DNA of 64,000 bases from Adineta ricciae (GCA_905250025.1 CAJNOJ010000164.1:124001-188000); one strand, 5' to 3'. Positions 47,301 to 61,364 are shown, counted from the stretch's first letter. The notes: generated by a model not told the origin, from the sequence alone. Numbers and translations: made by a program.

Positions 47301-50300
47301 AGCAGAACAGCAGAGTCTACTGTAGGAGCTGATAAATCTACTGGGGTGACTGGAATGTTGACTACTGCTGTTGGCGAAACCAGTGGGGGGATAACTGGAA
47401 TGGATTTTGTGACAATTACATCTAGTACATTAAGCGCCACGTTTGGAGGTAACACGAGTGTAGGCGGGGAAAATAGTAGTTATCATGAGCACGCTAATAA
47501 TGGGAGCGATACAGGTAAAAGTATTACGGCAACAACTGCAATGGTGTCTGCGAGTACAGGTAGTCTGCAAACCACTAGCATTACGTATCATACTACAACT
47601 ACTGGAATGGCGGTCACTAGTGGAAATGGTCAGTCGACGACTACTAGCACGACGCAACGAAGTACTACAACCACGGCAGGTTAGTGGCTATAGAGTTCTG
47701 TTTTTGTTTTTGACAGAGAAGGGAGTGTTGAGACTTATGAGCTAGCTTTAGAAAGACTTTTGATAAGTTTACTGCCGGAATTTTGGGATTGAAGACGAGT
47801 TGAACTAGTATTTCCGTGAAGTGAAATAGGAGGGCGCAATAGTTTTTAGATATTTAATGTGGTATGACGGTGTGTCGTGGCGTTTAGCGGTGATATCGAA
47901 TGTATGAAAGTTGGGGTAGGAAATAGAATTATAGAGTGGGGCAATTGCAGCCTCAATATTTATGAGGTGGAACAGTATGTGAAAGAGAAAGACAACGTTT
48001 GAGATCGTGGTGCGTGCGCCGTAGAGATGGTCCTAGCAGGTAGTTTGTAGCTTGAAAATGAATTGTTTGAAAAGATAGAAATTCTTGGTGCAGTGGTGCA
48101 TCTTGATAAGACGGTAGTCGTTAGGAACCAAAGTTTGATTGTAGTTGTTGTGTAGTTTATATTCTTCGCGTTACAATAAATCAGGCAGATATGCCGTATA
48201 ATAGGAAAGCACTTCGGAAAGCGTTTTCGCTCTTGCTAGTCTTCCCGATCTTGCCGTTGAGGATTATGGAATAAGCTACAGATTTTGATTTGCGTCTGTT
48301 GTAGAAATTCTCAGAATAGTTTGAGTTCAGGTGTATTCATTGCTGATGATTGGATAAATTTCTCTGCAGTAAATTGTTTCCGATGCACTAGTATGAGTAA
48401 TACTCCTAATTATTTCCTCGAAAATGATTGGATGATAAAGAAAAACTCTTTATTTTGGACAGTGTGTCTGTTGAGCAGTATCGAGAACGGTGGCTTTGAA
48501 AATGGTAGTTCTGTTGGGTGGACTGTCGGTGGTGGGAACCGATCTTCGGTACTATCATCTCAAATTCAGCCAGAGGACTATCTACCGAATGGCGCGCGAT
48601 ACGAAGAATTAATTGCTCTTAGCAGTTCCTCAATTGTCACACAGGGCAACGATCCGCTCGTAAAAGAACTCCTACCCTGCATTGTTTACACTGGTACTTA
48701 CGCATGGCGTGTCGGTGATATGGCGAAAGGTACTCGCGTAGCCGTAATTAGTCGACAAGTCGATAACTATTATTGTTCGGATATCTACTTTGCATGGTTA
48801 GCGTATTTAGAAGTCGGAGATCATCCCCAAAACGAATCCAGCGTTATAATAATCGAACTGAAAGATATAAGTAACAATGAAACCTTACTTTCACGACGAT
48901 TCGATTCTGCAGTGAATTCAACGAGTGACTACAAGCTTATTGCTTATAGGGATAACACTATTTATACACCCGTTTGGCAAGTTGAACGTGTATCTATCAA
49001 CCAATCTTATCAAGGTCACAATTTTACCTTGACAGTACTTGCTGCAAATTGTCGCGAACAATTTCATTCAAGTTACGTCTATATTGACAGTTTTGGTAGC
49101 GTCAAGCCAAGTCAAGTCATTATTACTCATAGATGAAAATAATGTTCTAGAAACTGCGTATTGTTTTGGGAATCACTTGATTTTGACGACGTCAAGTTTC
49201 ATGCTTAACTTGCAGTTCTTTTTGTTGTTGTTTTTTCAGTTTGAAATTCTTCAATAAAGTAGAACGTGAATATTTCATTTCAACAGAATCCTTATAATAA
49301 CACTTTTAAGTAAAGATCGCTGACGATAAAGCCAGGACAGATTTGTTCGGAATGTTCTCTATGTTTTAGAAAAATATGTCATTTTATGGATTGTCTTTGA
49401 CATGTTGTTGTATGACCAGAATAGGTCTTCGAAAGAAATAATTATTAATGCAATAACACTTCGCCTTAGATGTCAAACGTGCCACATGCATCGTATCTGA
49501 AAAGCAAACCAGACGTCGTGTAAGATGATCATGAGGTATACTCATAGGCAGCTTGGATCAACGAAACTTAGCGTGAAAATTATAGAAATAAATCGATGAA
49601 TTGATTTCTATGTGTATATTATTCATCTTATTCCCTTGTCACTAAAGAAAAAAATTTGCCTCTTCTCTAATGAGACTTGTTTTCCATATAGCATACAAAC
49701 AGCTTCATAAAACAGCCCGAATATGAGAGATTATCAAGAGAGAATATTCAAAATAAGAATAGTGCCGATACGTTTATTAATATAACTTGCTGAATTATCG
49801 ATCTTCAATCTAGGCACATGTAACCCACCCTGTCAAAACAATGGAACTTGTACAATATATCACAACTGTACGTGTGCATTTGGTTTCACTGGTCAAACAT
49901 GTAACATTCGTAAGTATTCAAGATGAATGTTATGTACATACTTTATGCTTCTCTTTGCTAGAATCTGCTAATCTTTGCTCTGCAAATAATACATTCAATA
50001 GCACTCCTATTATATTAGTTACATTTGGTTCTGGTCGCAAGCAATATTCTTCCGCTAGCCCTGCTAGTTTTAATTTTTCCACCACTTATATGCAAGTTTC
50101 TTCTGGTAGCGCACCAAACAATGGCTATTTTGCTTTCGTCAATTCTGTTCCTAATGATTTCAGTACGTGGCATATCGGTGCTCTTGATCACACAGAAGAT
50201 ACCAAAGGGTACATGTTTCTAGTAAACGCGGCTATCGAAGCCGGCCAATTCTACAATAGTACAACCAATCACCTATGTATTAATAAACGCTATGAATTTT

Positions 50301-50593
50301 CAGTTTACTTAGCCAATCTTTGCAAACAAGGTTGCGCAATAATGCCAAACGTTCGCTTTGAAGTTCGAAGCGCATCATCTAACCATACATTACTTGCACA
50401 ACTAGATTCAGGAGCCATACCAATGAATCAAAACACTTTAGATTGGAAGAAGTATGGTCTTTCATTTATAGCGCCGACCAATTCCGTTACTCTATTAATG
50501 ATATCGAACGCTGGAGGTGGCGATGGAAATGACCTAGTCATTGACGATATCGCATTGCGTGTTTGTGCAGCACAAGGCGCTGGTTTTTGCTGA
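46483..50593 (+). CDS. Mucin-like modular secreted protein, copy 3 (3' half)
   Basis: Exons <46483-47679, 48463-49110, 49814-49909 and 49962-50593, all phase 1, reproduce the last four exons of 11546-19892: Ser/Thr array, ENGGFENGSSVGW domain, one EGF-like domain (CNPPCQNNGTC ... CTCAFGFTGQTC) and the Bacteroidota-like C-terminal domain (WHIGALDHT, GYMFLVNA, DDIALRVC). The N-terminal exons are missing at the N. Its Ser/Thr units match those of 5430-6491 nearly exactly, so it is probably the other half of copy 1. The last exon is one codon longer than in copy 2. The frame is intact to the TGA at 50591-50593. Confidence 0.8.
47680..48462 (+). other. Intron of mucin-like copy 3
   Basis: 783 bases, homologous to 16422-17728 but without the fold-back element. 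No gene seen. Confidence 0.7.
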
Positions 50594-51198
50594 CCTTGAA
50601 ACAATCCAAATGCTTTATCTTTTAATTAAAGTCATCAAATGACAATTTTTGCTTCAATAATTGGGAATCGATACATATAATCGCTTGATTTTAATTTCGA
50701 ATAAACATTAGGTATGTGATAGACAACATGTCTATATTTCATAGCCTATGTAACAAGAAATATAGTTATTATTCTTATATGAAAAATACACTTGTTCAGA
50801 TTCAGGTTATAGTTCTTTTAGTTACAAATGTTTTTTCTTCTTTCGAAATTTCCTATAACATCAGTTCGCTTCCCAATTCTTACTCAGCTAATTGAGTATT
50901 TCAATGCGAAGTTTTAGACATACTTATTCATGATCCAACTTGCACAGCAAGAAAGCGCTTGAGGTCGTATGCAAATCGAAGTTTATGTTTATTGACTCTG
51001 AGAATATATTCGGACTACCTAAGTGTAACAGAAATCGGTAGATTATTGAGAAAAAAAACCGTGTTAGAATCGTATCATTTCGTCTCTTTCATATCGATTC
51101 TCATCTTCATGAGTAACTATTCGTTTTGATTTTTTACTTTCCAGTCTAAATGATTAGTATAAACAAAGTAGAATACATCCATCTGACATTAAGCAATC
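50594..51198. other. Intergenic between convergent genes, copy B'
   Basis: Homologous to 19893-20476. No gene seen. Confidence 0.55.
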
Positions 51199-53305
51199 TT
51201 ACTTCATAAAATTCATCTGTTCGACATCAGCGACCGATTGAGGCAATGGTTGATGCAATGTTTCAGGAAACATCAATGCCAATAATGCAGCAATTAACGA
51301 AGCACAACCATATAATAATACTGGAAAATGAATCCATAATCGTGTCTAGAACGAAATAGTTCGAAACATAAACGTGATTTTAATTTGATCTTTACCAGAT
51401 TATCATTCGAAAACGTGCCGATAATCGCACCGATACGTGCGACCATTGAACAAATTCCCATTCCGGTATTTCGAACATTCGTTGGGAAAAGTTCATTTGC
51501 ATATATGTAAATAATTGCGTACGATGACGATGCGAGGAATTTCAAAGTACCATTAATAATATTCATGATTATCTTTTGATCTAAACGAATTGAATTGTAG
51601 CATGGAAATAGTTCGCGCGAACAAACTTTGCCCGTCTTTTTCCATTAGATATTGAACAGGAAGTATAAGAAATGAAACAAATGAGAACATGATGGCAAAT
51701 GTGCAGTAAGGAACTTTTCGACCGACTCGATCAAGAATCGAATGAACAACAATATATCCGAGCAGTTCGACAAATGCACTAACACCAAATGATGTATATG
51801 GATCGAAATCCCACGAACCTATTTGTAAATTTGTACTTCATTTTATATGATTTCAGACGAAAATCAACCTGTATTCTGTGAAACGCCGTAGAAAACAAGA
51901 TTTTGCACGAGCCTAAATGGCAAAATAACAATGTAAAAATGATTTTTTTACAAAATGTACTGTAATTACCATTGAAAAAACAGATTGATGCTAATAACTG
52001 TCATGATTTTCGATTGGAATAGACTTTTTACTCCTTCCTTGTTTTTTTCTTGTGACATAATCTAAATTCAGAACATCGAACATTTATTCTCTCATCAAAA
52101 AGAACTTGCTACTTACTTCGATTTGCTCCTGTTTAAGTTGTTCAAAGGCATTTGTATCAAATTCATATCCATTCATTTTAGCAATCTTTCTTAAAACTTG
52201 TTCGCCTTCATCGAATCGACCTTTACTTATCAGCCATCGTGGGCTTTCGGGTAAAATACTTCTCGTACGAAACAGGTATACACATAACATTAGTTGTACT
52301 CTTCGAATTGGATAACTTACCAATAAAAGAAAAGATACGGGTATGTAAATAAAGATATGGCCCATGTTAGAGTTCGCCATGTTCGAATAAAATATGCGAA
52401 TATTAATAGAATCATTTGGCCAAATGCAAAGAAATATTCAATAACAATACCTGTCAACAGTCGTTTTTCTGGTCCAACTACAAATGATCAGTAAAACGTT
52501 TTATGCCATGAGACTTTTGCCAATTACCTATTTCAGAACCGAGCACAAAGCCAGATACGGAAATTCCCCTCGTCGAACAGGCAATTAGAAACCTCGCTAA
52601 GACAAATATCACATAGGATGGCCAAAATCCCAGCGATTTCTGTGGTCCAAATGTACACAATAAACTCGATAATGTCATCAGAAGAAAACTAATGCTCATA
52701 ATCGGTCGGCGACCATACCTATACGGAAAGAAAAACAATTACGAAAGGCGAGACTGGCTGTCTATGAATGCTTATACTTATCAGCAAGGATGCCGAATAG
52801 AATCGAACCAACCATATAACCAACAAAGAAAATCATTTGTACCCATGAACGATAGCTAACACGATCGCAGACCATATTCCACTGCAAGAAATGGTTTTAA
52901 CTAAACTGCTTATTCAAATCAAACGTCTACTTCTTCGATTAATGTCGTTTTGTAGTATGTACGATCGAAAACGTAATCGTCACATGTTTGTAATGTCGAA
53001 TTGATCAAAGATGAGCGCAGAAAACATCGTTGACATTCTTTTAACGAAAGAAATTTTTGGTGTAATAAACATTGTTCGCTTGTTGGACGATAGTCTTCGT
53101 TGAATAAGGAATCGAACGTTTGATTATACTTGTCTATTGATTGTAATGAAGGATTTCGACAGCGAAAATTAGGTGTAGCAGCTGTAAATGAGTATGTGTA
53201 CACCATGATTGGCGGTAACATGTATGTTAAACATATAATCGCATATTTGATCTTTTGAAATCGTCCCCAATCGTTTATTAGGAATAGAAACTCGTCAAAC
53301 TTCAT
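51199..53305 (-). CDS. SLC22-family organic ion transporter, copy 2
   Basis: Same ten-exon design as 20477-22581. Exon 1 (53305-52931, 375 bases) has the same length, and signatures are retained: the Cys-rich loop, [44 protein letters not shown]. The donor before the TM6 loop reads TG/GTAAGT instead of TA/GTAAGT, which changes one residue (Cys for Tyr) under the acceptor chosen for copy 1. It is convergent with the mucin-like gene and divergent from the RING-VWA gene. I did not find a stop or frameshift in the parts checked; not every splice site was re-derived. Confidence 0.82.
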
Positions 53306-53692
53306 CAAGAAGATATTCTTCTTCTTTTCTACTTCGTACAAGTGCGAACACCGCAAATGTGTGCTATTCTTTGTTTTATCGAATCAAGTGAAAGATGATT
53401 TTATACATAAGAATGAAACCGATACATCGTTCTCATGCAACCATGTAGATTGATAACTATTCCAATGATAAAACATGGCAAAGTTGCGATCATCGTTGAG
53501 AACAAAAGAGCAAGCCTAACACGACTATCATGTGAAGAAACCCTTCTCGTAATGACTCATCGCAAGAAAGTAAAGCACTTCCTTCGAATGAGTCACAAAT
53601 GATATATTTACAAAATGTAATACACTCAGGTGAAAGGATTCATTTGTATTGACTTTCTTTGCTGTAAACACGTCGCACGTGAAACAACAGCC
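53306..53692. promoter_or_regulatory. Divergent intergenic region, SLC22 / RING-VWA, copy B'
   Basis: 387 bases, nearly the same length as 22582-22969 and clearly homologous. Promoter role is inferred from position. Confidence 0.4.
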
Positions 53693-55557
53693 ATGTCCTC
53701 TACATATTCTTCGAAGTCGAAGCCGTATACAGTTAACGAATGTTCGATTTGTTTGAGTGCTCTGAAGCAAGGTGCGCCAATACTTACGTTATCATGTGAT
53801 CACAAATACCATTTTCAATGTTTAATGTCAAGTATCCGAGCACACCATAAACAATGTCCATTATGCCGAGCGACAATTGACGAATCAATTGTTCAATTGC
53901 TAGCTGCGAGTCGTAATGATGCTAGTTATCACAGTTCACGATCTACATCTGTAAACAATCTCTTTTCAACAACGCATCTCTCTAATCGTTTTCTATTTAC
54001 AAGGATGATTTACTTGGATCAAACGTTGAATCATCGTCTGGTCTTCCGACGATTTCTGTAACTCCCCGACTTGAATATAAAGGACAATCGTCGGAAAGAC
54101 CATCGAATATCTATGGACTTGTCACACTCCAAGCAAATTCGACAGGACACTATTCTCCATCATCATTGTCGTCTCGTGTACCAATTGATCTTATTTGTGT
54201 TGTTGATCAGAGTGCATCGATGTCCGGGGCGAAAATGATTCTATTGAAAGAAACGCTAACTTATATTACAGAACAATTGACAGACCGTGATCGATTAGCC
54301 ATTGTTTCATTTGATAATCACGCTTACGATCGATCGCACGGATTGAAGCAAATGACTGAGAAAAAGTAAATCTAATTCAATGAACATATGTTTCACTGGA
54401 TGTGTTTAATTTTGCTGTTTAGTAAACATAGATTACATCGAGTAATTAAACACGATCTCGAAGACGGATTTAGTACGAACATTAAACGTGGATTGGAAAT
54501 GGCAATTGATCTGTTTCGAAATCGTCAAGGGGAAAATCCAATCAGTGCATTATTCTTGCTCACTGATGGGCAAGATGACGAGATTCAAGATTATTCACAA
54601 ACTATGAGACAAGTGCCTGCGAATGTCGTTTGCCATACTTTTGGTTATGGACCAGATCATGCTGCGGCGTTACTAGTGAAAATAGCTGAATCTGGTAATG
54701 ATGGAACTTTCACCTATATTGTAAGTTTGCCTAAGAATCGACAATACAATTTCTCACTTCTTCTGTCAGGATAAGTACGACGCTATTGGTCCTGCATTTG
54801 CTATTGCACTGGCTGGCTTGTTAACATGTGTAGCGCAAAACATTCGTGTTGAGATTGAATTCAACCACGAATATCAAATAACTCATGCTCATTCTATATA
54901 CAAACATGAGCCCGAACGTTTACCATCGTCAAGAATTGCATTCAAACTAAACGATCTCAATGCGGATGAAAAACGAAATCTCATCTTCCAATTATCTGTG
55001 CCGAGTTTGAGAGGACAAACTTCGATACAGGATCATGTCATCGGTATGTTTACCACATCGTACAAAGGCAAAAATTATGTAGTTATCTTTCGTCGCCAGG
55101 TCATGTTTCAGTTCAATACGTTGAACCAAATACCAATCGCACATTGAGAACAACACCAGCGCCCTTTCATCTGATTCGAAGATCTCCTATGTCTGCAGAA
55201 TATTTACGAGTCGATCATACTTTAGATGTTCAGCGCAATCGAATTGAAACTGCTCTTGTCCTGCGACAGGCTATGGAAGAGCACAACTACAATCTATCGA
55301 AAGCTTTACTCAGAGCACAGGTTGACAGAATAAAAGCAAGTGCATCAGCGCAAGATCCATTTTGCCGACAGTTAATCCGCGATCTGGAACATCCTTACTC
55401 AACAGAAAACGATTATCGTTCGACGCATCACAATATTTACATGCAACATGCAACAGAACGTGGGACTTATTCATCTGCAAGTAGTTCTAGTGCACACGTC
55501 TACTCAAATCCGAACCATTTAAGCCAAATTCAAAACTATCAAAGACAAAATGAATAG
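53693..55557 (+). CDS. RING-H2 / VWA-domain protein (putative E3 ubiquitin ligase), copy 2
   Basis: Exons 53693-53950, 54004-54365, 54423-54720, 54770-55043 and 55100-55557 give an exact 549-residue frame. The RING ligands (CSIC, CDHKYHFQC, CPLC) and the VWA MIDAS (DQSASMSG) are intact. Exon 2 has one extra codon relative to copy 1. The stop comes earlier (NE followed by TAG) than in copy 1, which ends EVSFDF. Intron 4 is 56 bases here, so reading through it shifts frame; the apparent break in the open frames around 55050-55150 is this intron, not a lesion. Confidence 0.86.
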
Positions 55558-56232
55558 TATTACATGATTTCTAAAAGAAAAGATATGTAAACAAAAACAA
55601 TAAATAAACATCTAGAACTCTTTCTCTGTGCCTTTTGTTCTACATGAGCTTGTGTTTTTCGTTTCTCTCCGTGATTTCCAAAAATTATTGTTCAGTCAGT
55701 TGATCCTCTTGGTGAAGTGCTTTTAGTGTTGACTTGAAAAAAGAAAGATCAGTCAATTGAAAATCAAACAATTTTCCTAGATGATCAACTGGAACAGATT
55801 TGATAAGTTCCACTTAATGACAAACCAAGATTTCTACTCTCTCTCTCTCTCTCATATTACAGGCAAAAACGTTTGACGTCAGCATTTCGAGCATTATACA
55901 CTCACACCAGAAATTGATATAATAAGCTAAAGGCAAAATACAACCTGGAGATCTCGATAGCGTTCGTATCAGTTTTAATCCTAGAGTAACGCTTCAAAAA
56001 TCATGCGTAGTTCATCTAATGATGTTCTATAGCTAATTGACTTGCGTTTGCCCCGAAGGCATATTACACTAAACCAAGAACACTTATCCCTACTTTATTC
56101 TGACGTCATGGTAATCGAGTTTGGCTTTCAATTAAATATCATGGATTATCCCACAGCTTTCCATAATTATTATTATCTCAACTCTTTTCAACATCATCAC
56201 ATCTTATATTCTCAATTGGACAAGACATCATC
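55558..56232. other. Intergenic before GPCR copy 2
   Basis: Homologous to 24848-25492. Contains a CT microsatellite at about 55838-55854. No gene seen. Confidence 0.5.
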
Positions 56233-57222
56233 ATGTCAGCATCGATCAACTACGGTTTCATTCTCACACTCTCGTCAATCAAACGAAATTTATTCTCAAT
56301 TGGCGGTCCAATTTTAGTCATCTTGGGCACAATCGGCAGCATTCTAAGCTTCAGCATATTTATTCAAAAACATCTACGAAAGAATCCATGTTCAATTTAC
56401 TTCATGGCATACAACATCGCAAGTATCGGAGTTATATACGGAGGATTACTTCCACCCGTACTGGAACTCGGTTATAGCATCGATTATTCTATTTACAATC
56501 TTGATATATGTCGTTTACGATTATATGCGGCCGTTTCACTCGGTTGCATATGTCCATCGTATCTCATTCTGGCGTCAATTGATCGCGTTTTCATTACGTC
56601 GCCTAAAGCTCACATGCGAAGACTCAGTAGTCGCCGTTATGCGGCTATATTTATAATCACCGGAACATTGTTTTGGTTATTATGTTCAATACCTATCGGC
56701 GTGTTTGCTGCTATCTTGAATCCGGCACCGAACTATTTAATTTGTCTTACGCAAACAAATACTTATACACGTACGATTAGTTATGGATCATTGGCTAAAG
56801 AAATACTGGTGCCATCAATGATGGTCTTCTTCGGAGTATGGGCAGTGAAAAATATCCATCACATGAAACTCGTGCGAATTGCACCCACCGGATCACTTCA
56901 CACAACTCAGCGCAAGACTGGCACACCTATGATTCAAGCAAAAGATCGTCAGCTTGTTGTTCTGATGCTTATAAATATCATTATTTATGTTCCCTTCAGT
57001 TGTGTTTTACCAATTGTACTTCTTTATACACAACTAACAGCAAGTCAATCAGAAAGTATAGAAACGCTGCAGTCGCAGGACTTTCTCTTTCGTGTGGCAA
57101 CTTATTGCGTATATGTACCGTACTGTATAAATTCTTATGCGCACTTATTTATGTCGAAAACATTTCGCAAGGAATTGAAGGATATCATCTTGACTGGACG
57201 ATTGTTTCCATGTTGTGCATAA
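56233..57222 (+). CDS. Rhodopsin-like GPCR, orphan, copy 2
   Basis: A single exon of 329 residues, the same length as 25493-26482 with scattered substitutions and no indel. The ASIDRVF and YCINSYAHLF motifs and the SKTFRKELK helix 8 are kept. Most changes lie in extracellular loop 2 and intracellular loop 3. Ligand unknown. Confidence 0.85.
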   Translation: MSASINYGFILTLSSIKRNLFSIGGPILVILGTIGSILSFSIFIQKHLRKNPCSIYFMAYNIASIGVIYGGLLPPVLELGYSIDYSIYNLDICRLRLYAAVSLGCICPSYLILASIDRVFITSPKAHMRRLSSRRYAAIFIITGTLFWLLCSIPIGVFAAILNPAPNYLICLTQTNTYTRTISYGSLAKEILVPSMMVFFGVWAVKNIHHMKLVRIAPTGSLHTTQRKTGTPMIQAKDRQLVVLMLINIIIYVPFSCVLPIVLLYTQLTASQSESIETLQSQDFLFRVATYCVYVPYCINSYAHLFMSKTFRKELKDIILTGRLFPCCA

Positions 57223-57604
57223 AGTTCTATGTAGTTTATCTGTGTTATAAAAATACATCATTCTAAATAAAAAAGACAAACAAATATTTTATCGAATTCA
57301 ACATAGAGACACACAAGTTCTAAGTTGGAATGTGATAATGAAAGTCAGCCTGTTAATAAAACTGATCAAAACAAACTTGCACAAAATTTTTTTTTGTGTA
57401 AATTTTTACAAATATACGTATATTCGTTCGTTACGCAATCTATTCGTGGTATGAAAGTATGTCTTTACTTCTTTCTTTCAAATAAATATTCGAGTATCAT
57501 ACGGTTGATCGTCTAATAAACTGTCAGACCTTAGTATTATGCTATATAAAAAAAAGATATAAGATGGATTTCTATCGGTAATCCTGATAATAAAGTCATT
57601 ATAG
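57223..57604. other. 3' flank of GPCR copy 2, homologous to 26483-26861
   Basis: Aligns with block B up to 57604, where homology ends abruptly after ATAG. No gene seen. Confidence 0.55.
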
Positions 57605-60600
57605 AAAGCACCATATATTATGATAACAATTAATTAGAATAAACCAATGCAGTTAACTATCGAGACCAAAATAATCGAATGTTTTTTGTTTCGAACATGT
57701 TGCAAATCAGTAGCAAAGTAGCAGTAAGTATTTTTATCAAGAATGTTGTGTACGACACAGCAGTGTTCTTATCCGCAAGACTCATATTAATATATAGTCT
57801 ACCACCACCGATCTACACCTTGTGTTGTGGTGAATTTTTAGCGGAAAGCATTGAGTCATTATATAAAGTGCCTGATTGATAAATTCGCGCTTTTCTCCGA
57901 TTTAAAATTTACAAAATACTTGAATTAGTGTTGTAAATAATTTTATGATAGCTGCTAAAAAAATTCCTTTTCCCTTTCATTTCTTGTCGAGAAGTATGAG
58001 TAAAATATTGAAATATGTCGTACAATACTACTTGTCATGGGTTATCAGACAGTATATGAAATATCTCTCAAGTAACAAATATATTTGTACGACAAGATGT
58101 TCAAGTTTCTTCCACTACAGCTCTACGTCTTTGGTAGATGAGCAAAGTTCTAGTGGGTATAGGAGTTCTGCTGGCGTGACGATGAAATGATCGTATTGGT
58201 AGATAAATAAGCTATGAACACATTATATTCATCATTACTCGTATAGAGGAAGTGCATCAACTATGTTCAAATGTACACAAACAAAATTTCTTAGTCAACT
58301 GAAAGCTTCATATCTCTATGCAACTGTTGGACTTCGCCAACTCAGAATAATAAATTCAATTCCGTTGAATTTTAAGTTATGTATGGCGTTATTGTAAATG
58401 GATTTTTTAACGAATTGACTCGAATAATCTGTGTACATTTTCATCGAATCAAACAAGGATTTATTCATGTTGCAAGCTATTCTTAAAATCTATCAAATAT
58501 CGTCATCTCCGTCTTCTTGCTCGTTAATAACTGTTTCTAAATCTGATGAACCGTGTATTGATAATAGGCTCAGACCGATTATCATGAATATTTACTTGAA
58601 ATTGATTTAATTCACAACACTAAAAGTACAGACAAAGCAATACCAGGCACTGAGGCATCAATCAACAAGCCGTACATGCAAGTGTATGGCATGTCATTGT
58701 TCATCATTATGTCATATCGTGCCGATCACGGTAGTCACTCTCAAATACGACTTGATTTCAAACGATCAGATGAATTCCAAAAAGTCTATAATTACATCTT
58801 CTATTAATAACCTAACAGATATCTGTATGGAAAAAAATGATAACCAGTATACTGAAAATGCGCGTACGAAATATGCCTATGTTTGTGCAAATATGCGCCC
58901 GTCGAAAAGTTCTCAAAACTGCAAGGCATCTTTATATTTTACTATTGATTTTAAGCACAATTTATAATTATTTTATTGTCTTATAGAAGATTTTGTATGG
59001 CCTCTTTCAAGGATTGTACCGTGGAAATACAGCGGCTTTCATTCAACAGTTCTCATCATGTTCGCCCATTAAAATGCTAACTAGATTAGCTGTACTGTAC
59101 CAAAGGGAGATCAATAACGGCAAAGTAGAGTTTCCTTGATACCTTGCTGAACTTTATGCACAGAGAAAATAGATTTACGTGAGCAAAGCAATCGGAAGGG
59201 TGTGACAACTGGTGAGGGTATGTCACTTTTTCCTTTCTCAACTTTGAGAAAATTTTGCCATACAAATTAACCTCAAGATTTGTTTCGCTTCAATACACAT
59301 TGTTCGACTGTCACGATAGGAGCGTCGTATTCTGTACTTTCATTTGAACTTTAAAAAAAATTTTTGTCAAAGTACTTTTATGTCTCATTGTGTTCTCTCA
59401 CTGCAAACGGTGTAAATATATCTTTCAATCGTTTGTCCGCGTGAGACCAGATAAAACAATCTACAGATGTTAGCATATTCTTCTTATCTTTTTAAGCCAT
59501 AACGAATTCTTTTTCTTCACAATGCCGAAATGTTTAAACCATGTCTCTGATGCTTGAGGAGTGACGAGCGCGTTGATTTCATCTTGTGATAGTTCTCTGG
59601 CATAAACACGTAATTCGTCAATCAATCCTTGATATATTCTTGAACGAACGATCATATTCGAATCATACGCAGAGCCCGCGATCGCGCCGATAGAGGATTG
59701 GCTATAAATGTGATATCGTCGCTCTGACCAGATGCTGAATAAGAAAATGATGTTGACTGAGACATTAATATTCCATTGACATATAGACGAAGGCCAACCG
59801 GCGGAGAATACGTTGTTGTTATATGAGTCCATACGTCCGTAGACAGAATTGAGCCATTAGCAATAACTGGAGATGATTTCTAACGGCGACTAAGAATTGC
59901 GCCACTGACAAGAAAGCCTAACAGATCAATACACCATCCCTGGCCGTCATTTTGCGCAGAGAGATGTATAAGTGATGCTTCTTGGATAGTTGCTGGTTGA
60001 GTCCAAAGCGAAACGGAATACGGTTGATTCGATTGACCTAAAGGAGTGAAACCTTCAATCTAAATCGAAAGAAATATGTTAATTTTTGAAGAGCAAACAG
60101 TAGCCATTTTTACTTTGTACAATGATGTATTAGATGAAAAGTTCAACGCTTGATTAATTCGTCCAACTGCTGATGATACATCAACAGCTTGAATGGCATG
60201 AAGATTGTTTTCACTTGAACCAGCATATGAACCATTGTCATAGGTATGTCAGGCAGATAAATCTGAGTTACCTAACTCTAAGGAGTAAAACAAACAGTTC
60301 GAAAATAAAATGCAGAACAGTTTCATACTCGTCGGTGACTGAAATATGTAGAAGTTCGTATTTGTATTACGCGTCATCCAAAAATCATAGAATGTTCTTT
60401 GCGAAAAAATATTATTGTCGATGAAACAATAAAAAGAGCTGATACGGATTGAATTCGAATTCGATGAGTTCGTTACTACAGTACATAGGCATTCCTCACA
60501 TATTCATTGCATAACCGGAACATCCACGGAGCGTGAACTCCATTGATGTACATTCAATGATACATTATTTATAATACCAAAAAGCATGAATAAGTGGTTT

Positions 60601-61364
60601 GCTGGATAAAATACAGAAGATAATTGAAAAAAACAGCATGATCAGATGATAGAAATTTTGCAGTTGTTCGGTTTATTAAGGAACGTTTGTGAGAGAAAAA
60701 GAACTGCTTCTCTGTTTCTTTTCTTCCTCCAGTAATTAAGGAATTCTGTTATTCGATTTTCTTCCGTCATCATTTATCCTTTCCGTTAGATTACAAATAA
60801 AAACAGTTTTATGGAGAGTTCTCCATAGATGATTAGGCGCTTAATAAATGAAACAAAAGTACGTGTTGTTCTTTCTCATTTCCGCCTTAACTCACATATA
60901 AATGAATCTTATTTGACGATGTGCAAGCATGATACTAAAACATCTGAAACGATAACAGTCACGATGCCATCTGTATCCTCGGTCTAGTACACTTTTTTGT
61001 CTTGACGCTGCCTTACAAATTTTAATTTTTCACCTTGTCTTGCGGTAAGTGTATGAAGAATACTGACATTTTTCTTAGCCCAAATAAAGTATTTACAATT
61101 GTCAAGACTGCCTGCAACGAGGTGAATATTTGGAGTGAGTATTATTTTTACTCAGTCTTCTCGACAGAATTGTCGATGATAAAGTTTCTCTCTCGTGATG
61201 TGTGTAATAAACCGCGTATCTAAACGTGTAAAATTGGTGTACTTTGGATCCTGGTTGATGAACTAAGAGATGAGCAAAACGTCTATCTCAACTAACTTCT
61301 TCAAGATCAGATACGTTAAATAAATACCTTGAATTGACTGCGAAAATAGAATGTAAATATTCAG
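57605..61364. other. B'-specific 3.76-kb segment replacing most of the DUF3638 gene
   Basis: In block B the same interval is 26862-28653 (1.79 kb) and holds DUF3638 coding sequence. Here the sequence is unrelated. It contains a LamG-like pseudogene at about 59480-60240 on the minus strand. The remainder (57605-59460 and 60250-61364) shows no gene I can support. No terminal repeats or transposase were seen. Confidence 0.6.
59480..60240 (-). pseudogene. LamG-like domain remnant
   Basis: Minus-strand pieces encode a concanavalin/LamG-type domain: GSYAGSSENNLHAIQAVDVS, then across a small intron IEGFTPLGQSNQPYSVSLW, QNDGQGWCIDLLGF, WTHITTTYSPPVGLRLYVNG and finally GLIDELRVYARELSQDEINAL. The order is right for the fold. 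It is broken by an in-frame TAG (after SGAILSRR) and by a frame change between TFIANPLS and the GAIAGSAYDS stretch. No upstream signal peptide or downstream gene was found. It looks like a decayed copy of a bdelloid LamG-repeat secreted protein. Confidence 0.7.

Noticed and set aside
60805-60835. Short palindrome ATGGAGA-GT-TCTCCAT
   Set aside because: Seven-base arms occur by chance in this much sequence; no terminator or element context.
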